The notes beneath the pieces were generated by a model that made no database searches, had not been told where the DNA came from, and saw nothing but the letters and a program-made list of their open reading frames with translations. A program made the position numbers and the translations under genes. From Mycolicibacillus trivialis (lineage in GTDB: Bacteria > Actinomycetota > Actinomycetes > Mycobacteriales > Mycobacteriaceae), in assembly GCF_002102395.1 (NCBI RefSeq), contig NZ_LQPZ01000038.1:1-62046 (forward strand): a DNA stretch of 62,046 nucleotides, given 5' to 3'. How positions within the stretch are numbered: position 1 is the stretch's first letter; every line of letters begins with the position of its first letter. This document shows positions 38,453 to 47,530 of the stretch, in pieces.

Positions 38453-39493
38453 TCAGAAGTCGTCCCAGTCGCTGTCGGTGGTCTCCTCGGTCTTGCCGAT
38501 CACATAGGAACTACCGGACCCGGAGAAGAAGTCGTGGGTCTCGTTGGCGCCGGGATCGAGGCTGGCGATGATCTCCGCGGGCGGCTTGCAGTCCTCGTCG
38601 GCGAACGCGGGCGCGAAACCCAGGTTCTGCAGCGCGCGGTTGGCGTTGAGCCGCATCCAGGCCAGCACGTCGGCGGTCCAGCCCAGATCGTCGTAGAGCT
38701 CGCGGGCGTAGCCGACCTCGTTCTCATACAGCTCGTCGAGCAGCCGGTAGGCGTATTGCTCGAGCTCGCGCCGACGGTCCGGGTCCTGCTCGCGGAACCC
38801 GTACTGGAACTTCTGGCCGATGTACCAGCCGTGCAGCACCTCATCGCGCAGGATCAGCCGGATGATGTCGGCGGTGTTGGTCAGCCGGCCCCGCGCCGCG
38901 TAGTGGAACGGCAGGTAGAACCCGCTGTAGAACAGGAACGATTCGAGGAAGACGCTGATGACCTTCTTCTTCAGCGCGTCGTCGCCGCGGTAGTACTGCC
39001 GGATGATCCGCGCCTTGTTCTGCAGCCACCGGTTGCGCTCCGACCATTCGAACGCCGCGTCGATCTCGGTGGTGCCGGCCAGCGTGGAGAAGATGCTCGA
39101 ATAGGAGCGGGCGTGCACCGCTTCCATTCCGGAGAAGAAGCACAGCACCGCCTCCTCGTGCATGGTGCGGGCGTCGTCGATCATCTCGATGCAGCCGACG
39201 GTGCCCTGCGCGGTGTCCAGCAGGGTCAGCCCGGTGAACACCCGCATCACGGTGAGCTGTTCGCGGTCGCTGAGCGCCGCCCAGGACTGCAGGTCGTTGG
39301 AGAGCGGAATTTTCTCGGGCAGCCAGAAATTGGAGGTCTGCCGGTTCCAGGCGTCGAGGTCGATCTGCTCCTCGATGCGGTTCCAGTTGACCGCGCGGGC
39401 CGCATCCAGTGGCTTGGCCGGCTCGCCCTCGGGACGCGACGTCGCCGCTGCGCCGTTGTCGGAAGTGAGCTCGGAAAGTCCCTGCGCCGCCAA
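38453..39493 (-). CDS. nrdF: Second class Ib ribonucleotide reductase R2 subunit
   Basis: A second, divergent NrdF. All expected cofactor residues are present: Asp in LLDTAQG, Glu in MHEEAV, Glu/His/Tyr in EAVHARSYS, Glu in FLESFLF and Glu/His in RDEVLHGWY. The NrdE-docking tail SGSSYVIGK and an acidic DSDWDDF end remain. It carries an extra Asp/Ala-rich N-terminus of about 30-35 residues before the conserved AVNWNRI block. A TTG at 39493 is chosen as start because GAGGAGG lies five bases upstream; a more distal ATG exists at 39535. It is well away from nrdHIE and has no clear NrdR box. Confidence 0.88.
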   Translation of the reverse strand: MAAQGLSELTSDNGAAATSRPEGEPAKPLDAARAVNWNRIEEQIDLDAWNRQTSNFWLPEKIPLSNDLQSWAALSDREQLTVMRVFTGLTLLDTAQGTVGCIEMIDDARTMHEEAVLCFFSGMEAVHARSYSSIFSTLAGTTEIDAAFEWSERNRWLQNKARIIRQYYRGDDALKKKVISVFLESFLFYSGFYLPFHYAARGRLTNTADIIRLILRDEVLHGWYIGQKFQYGFREQDPDRRRELEQYAYRLLDELYENEVGYARELYDDLGWTADVLAWMRLNANRALQNLGFAPAFADEDCKPPAEIIASLDPGANETHDFFSGSGSSYVIGKTEETTDSDWDDF

Positions 39494-39611
39494 GAAATCC
39501 TCCTCAAAAAAATTCGGATGGCCAAAGCCCAGCATAGGCCGCAGCGCCGACGTTTCATGGCCGGCAGATGTCAACCCCGGCGTGTCCTCGATTGGGCTTG
39601 CCGCCGCAGGC

Positions 39612-40217
39612 TCACGACGTCACGTCGATGGCACACAGCGCCCGCGCTGACTGCGCGGCGAGCTCACCGAGATACGGCGGGAGTTCGACGGCGCCGTCCT
39701 CGGCGGGCGGCAGATGACGCCGCAGCAGCGCGTAGGGCAGGTCGACCACGGCCGCCCGGACGCGGTCGCGGTTGATGGGCGCGGTGGCGCCCAGGCGGGC
39801 CGCCAGCGTGTCGATCGTGTCCGCCGTGCGTCGGTTGCGTTCAGCGAGCTCCTCGCCCTGGGCCGCCGGCCAGTCGGCGATGTCGAAGTCGGCGGCGCCG
39901 CGGGCGAGCACCCGCGCATACGACGGGTGGTCCGCGCTCCACTCGATGACGTGGCGGGCGGCCGCGGCCGCCGCGCTCAGCGGGTCCGGCTCACCGAACT
40001 TCTCCAGGTAGCCGCCTTGGAAGCGGTCCAGGGCATGCAGCCACATCGCGGCCAGCAGCGCCGGTCGGCCGGCGAACCGGTGATACACCGATCCGCTCGG
40101 CGCGCCGACCGCTGCGGCGACCGCGCGCATGGTCACCGCGGCCGGGCCGGACCGGGCGGCGATCTCTATCGCCGCGTCGAGCAGCTGGTCGAGGTCAAAT
40201 TTCGCTGGACGACCCAT
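39612..40217 (-). CDS. TetR-family regulator divergent from SRPBCC gene
   Basis: A 201-residue TetR protein with HTH AVTMRAVAAAVGAPSGSVYHRF. Its start ATG (40217) is 45 bp from the divergent SRPBCC gene, and a TTAGA/TCTAA dyad lies between. Ligand unknown. Confidence 0.85.
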   Translation of the reverse strand: MGRPAKFDLDQLLDAAIEIAARSGPAAVTMRAVAAAVGAPSGSVYHRFAGRPALLAAMWLHALDRFQGGYLEKFGEPDPLSAAAAAARHVIEWSADHPSYARVLARGAADFDIADWPAAQGEELAERNRRTADTIDTLAARLGATAPINRDRVRAAVVDLPYALLRRHLPPAEDGAVELPPYLGELAAQSARALCAIDVTS

Positions 40218-40221
40218 AGTT

Positions 40222-40239
40222 TTAGAGAGTACCGTCTAA
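40222..40239. promoter_or_regulatory. Dyad between TetR and SRPBCC genes
   Basis: Arms ttaga (40222-40226) and tctaa (40235-40239) with an 8-bp centre containing gtac, right after the TetR start codon. A plausible operator and -10/-35 region for the divergent pair. Confidence 0.45.
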
Positions 40240-40261
40240 TATCCGCGGAGAGGAGACCGAC

Positions 40262-40792
40262 ATGGCTGTGCACAACGTCCACGAACGCGAGTTGACCGGA
40301 ATCCCACCGGAACGGGTCGGCCGGCTGATCGATGAGTTGGCCGGCGACAACGACCGGATCTGGCCCGTCCAGTCCTGGCCGGCGATGCGGCTGGACCCCG
40401 GACTGCAACTCGGCGCGCGCGGCGGGCACGGCCCAATCCGCTACACCATCGAGCAGTACGCGCCGGGATTCTGGGTGCGCTGCCGCTTCACCGGCCCACG
40501 CGGCGTCCACGGCTACCACGAGTTCAGTTGGCGCCGCGGCGCGACGGGCACGGTGCTGCGCCACGACCTGGTGGTGACCCCGCGCGGCCCGGCGCGGCTG
40601 GCCTGGCCGCTGGCCCTGCGCTGGCTGCACGACGCCCTGCTGGAGGATCTGCTCGACCGCGCCGAGCAAGTGGCCACCGGCTCCGTCCGTCGTCCGAGCC
40701 GGTGGTCGGCCTACGTGCGGTTGCTGCGGGCAGGCGCCCGGCGTCGGCCGGGTGCGCGGGCCGGTGTGCCGCAGGCCACGACGGCGGGCTGA
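40262..40792 (+). CDS. SRPBCC-fold (polyketide cyclase/START-like) protein
   Basis: A 176-residue protein with a helix-grip fold pattern: an amphipathic N-terminal part (ELTGIPPERVGRLIDELAGDNDRIWPVQSWPAMRLD), then alternating strands including WVRCRFTGPRG and the TVLRHDLVVTP strand pair, and a long C-terminal helix (LRWLHDALLEDLLDRAEQVA). Such proteins bind hydrophobic ligands. The ATG follows GGAGAGGAGACCGAC. It is divergent from a TetR gene that likely controls it, and ends just before a bidirectional terminator. Confidence 0.7.
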   Translation: MAVHNVHERELTGIPPERVGRLIDELAGDNDRIWPVQSWPAMRLDPGLQLGARGGHGPIRYTIEQYAPGFWVRCRFTGPRGVHGYHEFSWRRGATGTVLRHDLVVTPRGPARLAWPLALRWLHDALLEDLLDRAEQVATGSVRRPSRWSAYVRLLRAGARRRPGARAGVPQATTAG

Positions 40793-40826
40793 GCACCTGA
40801 CACCGCGACAGCCCCCGACCAACGCG

Positions 40827-40860
40827 AAAACCCGCTCCGATCGAGGTCAGAGCGGGTTTT
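40827..40860. terminator. Bidirectional terminator (native tRNA-Ala side)
   Basis: 11-bp arms aaaacccgctc (40827-40837) and gagcgggtttt (40850-40860) end in T runs on both strands. It serves the SRPBCC gene and was probably the terminator of tRNA-Ala before the integrative element separated them. Confidence 0.8.
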
Positions 40861-40866
40861 CCGAAC

Positions 40867-40909
40867 GTGGAGCTAAGGGGACTCGAACCCCTGACCCCCA
40901 CACTGCCAG
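40867..40909. other. attL: 43-bp copy of the 3' half of tRNA-Ala
   Basis: Identical over 43 bp to 52375-52417. It covers the tRNA 3' half from the anticodon loop to the discriminator base and breaks off into unrelated sequence at 40910. It marks the left end of the 11.55 kb element. Confidence 0.92.
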
Positions 40910-41026
40910 GGTGAAACGGGGTGTGCTGGCTCGTATTCCGGTGTCCACTCCGTGCCGATTAGTCCAGGTCAACGAGTCCATGCCGTTCCGATAGGTCCAG
41001 TCCATGTTTGCTCGCGATCGAGAGTC

Positions 41027-41046
41027 TTAGGACACGGTTAGGACAC
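41027..41046. promoter_or_regulatory. Integrase arm-type sites, left arm
   Basis: Two copies of ttaggacac (41027-41035 and 41038-41046) spaced 11 bp start to start, 118 bp inside attL. The right arm has the same pair type with the same spacing and orientation (52294-52313). Confidence 0.65.
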
Positions 41047-41148
41047 ATCGAACAGGGGTTCGCTCCCGGAGTCCGACTAAGCCCGTAACCAGGTCGGTGA
41101 AGGCGGCGGTGGGGAGCCAGCAGATCGAGCCGAGCCACGTCGAGGGAG

Positions 41149-41898
41149 TTATCCAGGGAACGGTCCGAGGTCTTCTTGAGCCACACCCGACAGCACGGCA
41201 ATCATGCGCTCCAGCCCCCAATCGGGATCGAGAATCGGCACCGGTACCGGTCGTGAGGACCATAACGCCGTGCCCACGAGGACCTGCCGTAGCTCGTCGT
41301 GCACCAGGGCTGGCGCGAGTACTGCCACAGTGTGGATCGGCTCGAAGGTGAAGTCACCGACGTGACGCCACTCGCGTTCCCACCAGAACTCTTTGCGGTT
41401 GGTCGTACCCCCAGCAGACCAGTCGCCCATCTGCTCGATATACGGCGTGACGCGGAAGATTGAATCCTTGTCGGAGTATGGGCGGGTCTCAGCGGCGACC
41501 GCCGCGTTGATCGCGTGCGTCGGCCAGTCGTACCCGCGGGTGCAGTTCACATACCACACAGGATTGCAATGTCGGCGACGCGCATAGCTCTTGGTGAATG
41601 CAACACCGTAGGGCGCGAACTTCGACGCACGCCTCTCCGCGAGGTCGCGGGTCATGGTCCAGGAGTGCTCTAGCGGAGTTTCGGTGAAACAAGCGACTTT
41701 CTGCGAGTCTCCGACCAGAGAGCTTCGGCTTGAGGCGGCGGCACCGTACGCGGTTCGCGCTTCGATCTTGAGCTGCGTCACGATCCCCTTGAGGGCGTCG
41801 AAGCCACTGCCGGTGCCGTCCGGCGCGTCCTTTGTGAAGTGCACCAGAAACGTACTGAGATCGTTGCGCCGGTGCAACATCCCTTCAATGGTGGTCAT
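41149..41898 (-). CDS. AbiGi-like protein, possible abortive-infection component
   Basis: A 249-residue protein. The pattern LVHFTKDAP near residue 18, then QKVACFTETPLEHSW around 65-80, then APYGVAFTKSYARRRHCNPVWYVNC around 95-120 and EREWRHVGDFTF near 175 follows the AbiGi (PF10899-type) abortive phage-resistance proteins. This assignment is from memory of the pattern and is not proven. No partner toxin of the AbiGii type is seen; the neighbouring small membrane protein gene is on the same strand, 112 bp upstream. Its location at the cargo end of the element next to a restriction enzyme fits a defence role. Confidence 0.55.
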   Translation of the reverse strand: MTTIEGMLHRRNDLSTFLVHFTKDAPDGTGSGFDALKGIVTQLKIEARTAYGAAASSRSSLVGDSQKVACFTETPLEHSWTMTRDLAERRASKFAPYGVAFTKSYARRRHCNPVWYVNCTRGYDWPTHAINAAVAAETRPYSDKDSIFRVTPYIEQMGDWSAGGTTNRKEFWWEREWRHVGDFTFEPIHTVAVLAPALVHDELRQVLVGTALWSSRPVPVPILDPDWGLERMIAVLSGVAQEDLGPFPG

Positions 41899-42010
41899 CG
41901 CGCCATTCTGACTATCCCGCCCAGCGACCCTGGCCTGGGGTCAGCCGACACGTACGCTGCCCGACCGCGGGACTCCCCGTCGTCGATCTCGACGGTCTGG
42001 TTCGCCGAAG

Positions 42011-42499
42011 TCATCGCTTCGGTGGCAGCGGCTTGGACCACTCTTGCCTGTCGCCGTCCTGATCCGTCCATTCGACGGTGACGGTCTGGTCCAGTCCCCA
42101 CGCCGACAGGCCCATGAACTCGATCTCGCTGAATGCCTTGATCTGGTCGTAGGGACCACCGCCGCGCCGGACGGAAGGCCCGGCCACGGTGACCTCGGTC
42201 TGGGGAAACGCCGTGTTGTTGACGAGTGCGTACACCGACCCGGAACGGTGTTCGATCCCCCATGTTGGGCCTTGGCGCACCGCCGCCGGTGCGGTCCCGC
42301 TGACGGCGGCCTCTCGGACGGCAGCAGCGACGTCCTCGACGGCCTTAGCCGACCGCTCCGCGGCTGCGACGGTTCGTTGACGCTGGTCATCGGCCCTATC
42401 CGCCGATGCCTTGGCCCGTCTCTCCGAGATGATGGCACGGATGGCGACGGCCACGGAGACGACAACTGCAACCCACGATGAGACATCTCCCCAGTGCAT
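42011..42499 (-). CDS. Small N-terminally anchored membrane protein, unknown
   Basis: A 162-residue protein with one N-terminal membrane helix (VSSWVAVVVSVAVAIRAII), a charged coiled-coil stretch (about 25-65, SERRAKASADRADDQRQRTVAAAERSAKAV) and a C-terminal part with alternating hydrophobic strands. It lies upstream of the AbiGi-like gene on the same strand and may be its membrane partner. It resembles small accessory proteins common in actinobacterial prophage cargo regions. No function is assigned. Confidence 0.6.
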   Translation of the reverse strand: MHWGDVSSWVAVVVSVAVAIRAIISERRAKASADRADDQRQRTVAAAERSAKAVEDVAAAVREAAVSGTAPAAVRQGPTWGIEHRSGSVYALVNNTAFPQTEVTVAGPSVRRGGGPYDQIKAFSEIEFMGLSAWGLDQTVTVEWTDQDGDRQEWSKPLPPKR

Positions 42500-42630
42500 G
42501 CCCGGCAGCGTAGGTCAGCAGTCCGACAGGATCACCGCGCCTTGCTGATTCCGGCACCGCTCCCCTGTCGGGTCTGTGCAGTATGGTCATGGCACTTTTG
42601 GCAGCGGACAGACAGGAAAATCTAGCCGGC

Positions 42631-45600
42631 ATGGGTTCTGTACACGAGGTCATCGAGGCATTCCGAGACGCGCCGTCCAACTCCGAGCGCGGCACCAAGT
42701 TCGAGCAACTGATGGTGCGCTACTTCCAGCTGGACCCGATGCTCTCCCAGCAATACGACCAGGTGTGGCGATGGATCGACTGGCCCGGCCGCCAAGGCAA
42801 GCCCGACACCGGCATCGACCTGGTGGCCCGCGAGCGCGACACCGGCCACTTCACCGCGATCCAGTGCAAGTTCTACGAGCCGACCCACCGGCTCGCCAAG
42901 GAGGACATCGACTCCTTCTTCACCGCATCCGGCAAGGAGCCGTTCACCAACCGGGTGATCATCTCCACCACCGACCGGTGGGGCAAAAACGCCGAGGATG
43001 CCCTGGAAGGGCAGACCAAGCCGGTGCAGCGCATCGGCATGGCCGAGATCGCCGACTCGCCGATCGACTGGGACATCGCCTGGCCGGCCGGTGACCTCCA
43101 CGTCGAGCTGGCTCCGGCGCAGAAGCACCAGCCGCGACCGCATCAGGAACAGGCGATCGACGCCGTGTTCGGTGGGTTCGCTGCCGGCAATGACCGCGGC
43201 AAGCTGATCATGGCGTGCGGTACCGGCAAGACATTCACCGCCCTCAAGATCGCCGAGCGGACCGCAGCCGAGAACGGCGGCGCGGCCCGCATCCTGTTCC
43301 TGGTGCCGTCGATCTCGTTGCTGAGCCAGACGCTGCGAGCGTGGACCGCGCAGACGGAGCTGGACCTGCGGGCGTTTGCGGTCTGTTCGGATACCAAGGT
43401 GTCCCGGACGGTCGAGGACTACAACGTCCACGATGTGCCGATCCCGGTCACCACCGACCCGCAGCGGCTTGCCGACGAGATGGGCCACCGCAAGCGTGCG
43501 GCGGGGCTGACGGTGGTGTTCTCCACCTACCAGTCGCTGCCGGTGGTGGCCGAGGCGCAGAACCTCGGCGTCGATGCATTCGACCTGGTGATCTGCGACG
43601 AGGCCCACCGCACCACCGGGGTCACCCTGGCCGGGGACGACGAATCGAACTTCGTCCGCATCCACGACGGCGACTACCTGCACGCAACTCGGCGGCTGTA
43701 CATGACGGCCACGCCGCGCATCTTCGCCGAGTCGGTCAAGGACAAGGCCGCCCAGCACTCCGCCGAACTGGCGACGATGGACAACGAGCTGACCTATGGG
43801 CCGGAGTTTCACCGGCTGTCGTTCGGCGATGCCGTCGAGCGCGGGCTGCTCACCGACTACAAGGTGCTGGTGCTCACCATCGACGAGTCGGTGATGGCCC
43901 CGAAGTTGCAGCAGCAGTTGGCCGCCGTCGATGGCGAGCTGACCCTTGATGACGCCTCCAAACTGGTCGGCTGTTGGAACGGGCTGGCGAAGCGCGCAGG
44001 CACCGCCCCCGACGGAACCGGCTTCGCCCCCGGCGAAGCACCGATGCGCCGAGCGGTGGCGTTCGCCCGTGACATCAAAAGCTCCAAGCAGGTCGCCGAG
44101 ATGTTCCCGGTCGTAGTCACCCGCTACCAGGAACTGCTCGACGAGCACGAGAACGACGGCCAGCGCGTCGATACCACCAATCGCGGCCTGACCTGCGCGG
44201 TGCATCATGTCGACGGCACCTACAACGCCCTGCAACGCAACGCCGAGCTGACCTGGCTCAAAGGCGTCGTCGCCGAGGACGAATGCCGCATCCTGACCAA
44301 TGCCCGCTGCCTGTCCGAAGGTGTCGACGTACCCGCCTTGGACGCGGTGCTGTTCCTGCACCCCCGAAACTCGGTGGTCGACGTGGTGCAGTCGGTGGGC
44401 CGGGTGATGCGCAAGGCCGATGCCAAGGAGTACGGCTACGTCATCCTGCCGGTCGCGGTGCCGCAAGGCGTGGAGCCGTCCGCCGCATTGGACGACAACC
44501 TGCGATTTAAGGTGGTCTGGCAGGTACTCAACGCGCTGCGCTCCCACGATGAACGCTTCGACGCGATGGTTAACTCGATCGCCCTCAACAGCGAGTCCAA
44601 CAAGAAGGGTGGAGTAGGCACCGACAAGCTACTCGGTGCTCACATCGGTCCGACGCTGGATGACTTCAGCGACGGTACCGCCGCCGAGGACGAGGCCGAG
44701 TCGGTACGCCAGATGGCCTTGTTCTCGCTGTCAGCGTGGCAGGAAGCCATCTATGCCCGCATCGTCGATAAGGTCGGCACCCGCACCTACTGGGAGCAGT
44801 GGGCGTCCGACGTGGCCGACATCGCCGCCGCCCTGGTAACCCGGATCACGGCCTCCCTCGACGGGGCGGATACCAAGACAGCCGAGGCGTTCAATCAGTT
44901 CGTGCGCGGGCTGCGCGACAACCTCAACGACTCGATTACCGAGGCCGATGCGGTCAGCATGCTCGCCCAGCACCTGATCACCAAGCCGGTGTTCGACGCC
45001 CTGTTCGCCGGTCACGACTTCGCCTCCCACAACCCAATCTCCAAGACGATGCAGAAGATGGTCGACACCCTCGGCGGCACCGGGCTGGAAGCCGAGACGG
45101 CCAAGTTGGAGGGGTTCTACGAGTCGGTTCGCCGCCGCGCCGCCGAGGTCAGCAGCGCAGAGGGCAAGCAGCAGGTGATCGCCGAGTTGTACGAGAAGTT
45201 CTTCCGCATCGGCTTCAAGAAGCAGTCCGACGCTCTCGGCATCGTCTACACCCCAACCGAGATCGTCGACTTCATCCTCCGCGCTGCGGACACTGTGTCC
45301 CGTAAGCACTTCAGCCGTGGCCTCACCGACGAGGGCGTGCACATCCTGGACGGCTTCACCGGCACCGGCACCTTCATCACCCGGCTACTGGAATCCGGGC
45401 TGATCACCGCCAAAGACCTTCAGCGCAAATACTCCGATGAGCTGCACGCCAACGAGATCATGCTGCTGGCCTACTACATCGCCGCCGTCAACGTCGAGAC
45501 CACCTACCACGCGCTCGCAGGCAAAACTGCCGGTGTCGACGACTACGAGCCGTTTTCGGGCATCGTGCTCGCTGACACCTTCCAGATCAGCGAAGCGGGC

Positions 45601-47508
45601 GACTCGATGGACCGCATCATGTTCCCCCACAACAACGCCCGCATCGAAGCGCAGCTGGAAACACCCATCAACGTCATCGTCGGCAACCCGCCCTACTCGG
45701 TCGGGCAGACCAGCGGCAACGATTTCAACGCCAACGTGAAATACCCAACGCTCGACGGGCGGATCGAAGACACCTACGCGAAGCGTTCTACGGCCCAACT
45801 CAAAAACAGCCTCTACGACTCATACATACGAGCATTCCGCTGGGCGACCGATCGCATCGGGGAATCCGGTGTCGTTACGTTCGTGTCTAACGGCGGCTGG
45901 ATCGACGGCAACACCGCAGACGGTATGCGACTATCTTTGGCCGCCGACTACTCCGCTATCTATATCTACAACCTGCGCGGGAACGCAAACACCGTCGGTC
46001 AACTCCGCAAGGCCGAAGCTGGCAACGTCTTCGGTGGAGGCACACGAGCATCCATCGCAATCTTTATCGGTGTCAAAGACCCGGCGCACACTGATCCGTG
46101 TGCGATTCTTTACCACGATATCGGGGACTACCTCAGCCGAGAGGACAAGTTACGGACCGTCCGCGAAGGACAGTTGGACACAATGAATTGGCGCCCCATC
46201 ACCCCAAATGCGCAAGGCGATTGGATCAGCCAGCGCGATGATACATTCAGCACATGGCCGGTCATGGGCGACAAGAGACCTGAGGCCGAAACCATAACTG
46301 TCTTTGCATCATACTCAGCCGGTTTGAAAACGAGCCGCGACGCCTGGTGTTACAACTACTCTAGCGAGGCTCTTGAATCAAACATCCAACGGACCATCGA
46401 CTTCTATAACAGCGAAGTTGATCGCCTCGCCCAAATCCGAAAAGTAAGAGAAGAGATTTCGCCGGTCGACGCAGTTATTACTGTTGACTCGACTAAATTC
46501 AGTTGGGACCGCATAAATAAGCGTCAGGTGACAAAGGGTGTCCACATCGAGCGGATAACGGATGGGTTGCGCATCAGTGCGTACCGGCCGTTCATGAAAG
46601 AACACGCATACTTCGATCCGAGACAGCAACTCAATAACTGCACCTACCAGCTGCCGTCGATTTTTCCAACGCCACATCACGTGAACATAGGAATCGAGGT
46701 TGCTGGTGCCAGTTCGCCCGTCGGGTTTGGAGTATTGGCGATCGGTGCCATGCCCGATGTCCAGACTCTTGGCAACGGCCAGTTCTTCCCTCGCTGGACC
46801 TACGAGAAGGCCCAGTCCAACGACGGCGGCCTGGATTTCGCATCGAGCGACAGCGGCGAAGTTGACGAGTACGGCTACCGCCGGATCGACAACGTCACCA
46901 ACGCCATCCTGGCGCTGTACCGCGGAGCTATCGGCGACCACGTCACAAAGGACGACATCTTCTATTACGTCTACGGCCTGCTGCACGACCCCGACTACCG
47001 GCAAAAGTACGCCGCGGACCTGAAGAAGATGCTGCCGCACATCCCGACGCCGGAGAGCCGAGAGCGGTTCGACCAATTCGCCGACGCGGGCCGGCAGCTG
47101 GCCGAGCTGCACGTTAACTACGAGACCGTGGAACCGTATCCACTTGACGTGCAACTCACGGCTGGGGTGAATCCCGAAGACCGCGAGACATGGCGGGTTG
47201 AGAAGATGAAGTGGAAGTCGAAGACCGACCACTCGGCCATCATCTACAACGGCAAGGTGACCGTGGCAGGCATTCCCGAGGACGCCGAGCGGTACATGCT
47301 TGGCTCGCGCTCCGCGCTGGCCTGGCTCATCGACCGCTACCAGGTGAAAACCGACAAGGCATCTGGGATCGTCAACGACCCGAACGATTGGTGCGACGAG
47401 CACGACGACCCGACCTACATCGTGAACCTCATCAAGAAGGTGACTACGGTCAGCGTTGAGACCATGAAGATCGTCGACCGGCTCGGCGCGGCGGCGTCCG
47501 TCAGCTAG
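42631..47508 (+). CDS. Single-polypeptide restriction-modification enzyme (type ISP-like)
   Basis: About 1,625 residues combining all activities in one chain. An Mrr-like nuclease domain at the N-terminus has Asp63 (DTGIDLV) and the QCK motif near 78-80. A superfamily 2 helicase follows with GTGKT at 197-201 and DEAH at 323-326. Then comes an N6-adenine methyltransferase with motif I DGFTGTGTF near 907 and NPPY at 1019-1022, and a C-terminal target-recognition region. This is the architecture of the type ISP enzymes LlaBIII and LlaGI, which translocate along and cut unmodified DNA. The ATG at 42631 is chosen because homologous N-termini begin near there; an in-frame ATG at 42583 exists. The stretch about 45,900-46,700 has visibly lower GC than the rest. 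Confidence 0.88.
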   Translation: MGSVHEVIEAFRDAPSNSERGTKFEQLMVRYFQLDPMLSQQYDQVWRWIDWPGRQGKPDTGIDLVARERDTGHFTAIQCKFYEPTHRLAKEDIDSFFTASGKEPFTNRVIISTTDRWGKNAEDALEGQTKPVQRIGMAEIADSPIDWDIAWPAGDLHVELAPAQKHQPRPHQEQAIDAVFGGFAAGNDRGKLIMACGTGKTFTALKIAERTAAENGGAARILFLVPSISLLSQTLRAWTAQTELDLRAFAVCSDTKVSRTVEDYNVHDVPIPVTTDPQRLADEMGHRKRAAGLTVVFSTYQSLPVVAEAQNLGVDAFDLVICDEAHRTTGVTLAGDDESNFVRIHDGDYLHATRRLYMTATPRIFAESVKDKAAQHSAELATMDNELTYGPEFHRLSFGDAVERGLLTDYKVLVLTIDESVMAPKLQQQLAAVDGELTLDDASKLVGCWNGLAKRAGTAPDGTGFAPGEAPMRRAVAFARDIKSSKQVAEMFPVVVTRYQELLDEHENDGQRVDTTNRGLTCAVHHVDGTYNALQRNAELTWLKGVVAEDECRILTNARCLSEGVDVPALDAVLFLHPRNSVVDVVQSVGRVMRKADAKEYGYVILPVAVPQGVEPSAALDDNLRFKVVWQVLNALRSHDERFDAMVNSIALNSESNKKGGVGTDKLLGAHIGPTLDDFSDGTAAEDEAESVRQMALFSLSAWQEAIYARIVDKVGTRTYWEQWASDVADIAAALVTRITASLDGADTKTAEAFNQFVRGLRDNLNDSITEADAVSMLAQHLITKPVFDALFAGHDFASHNPISKTMQKMVDTLGGTGLEAETAKLEGFYESVRRRAAEVSSAEGKQQVIAELYEKFFRIGFKKQSDALGIVYTPTEIVDFILRAADTVSRKHFSRGLTDEGVHILDGFTGTGTFITRLLESGLITAKDLQRKYSDELHANEIMLLAYYIAAVNVETTYHALAGKTAGVDDYEPFSGIVLADTFQISEAGDSMDRIMFPHNNARIEAQLETPINVIVGNPPYSVGQTSGNDFNANVKYPTLDGRIEDTYAKRSTAQLKNSLYDSYIRAFRWATDRIGESGVVTFVSNGGWIDGNTADGMRLSLAADYSAIYIYNLRGNANTVGQLRKAEAGNVFGGGTRASIAIFIGVKDPAHTDPCAILYHDIGDYLSREDKLRTVREGQLDTMNWRPITPNAQGDWISQRDDTFSTWPVMGDKRPEAETITVFASYSAGLKTSRDAWCYNYSSEALESNIQRTIDFYNSEVDRLAQIRKVREEISPVDAVITVDSTKFSWDRINKRQVTKGVHIERITDGLRISAYRPFMKEHAYFDPRQQLNNCTYQLPSIFPTPHHVNIGIEVAGASSPVGFGVLAIGAMPDVQTLGNGQFFPRWTYEKAQSNDGGLDFASSDSGEVDEYGYRRIDNVTNAILALYRGAIGDHVTKDDIFYYVYGLLHDPDYRQKYAADLKKMLPHIPTPESRERFDQFADAGRQLAELHVNYETVEPYPLDVQLTAGVNPEDRETWRVEKMKWKSKTDHSAIIYNGKVTVAGIPEDAERYMLGSRSALAWLIDRYQVKTDKASGIVNDPNDWCDEHDDPTYIVNLIKKVTTVSVETMKIVDRLGAAASVS

Positions 47509-47530
47509 ACACCTGGGCACCGGCTACCGG

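Noticed and set aside
40867..40940. tRNA-like sequence at the left end of the element
   Set aside because: Only the 3' half matches tRNA-Ala; the 5' half is unrelated, so it is an attachment-site copy, not a second tRNA gene.
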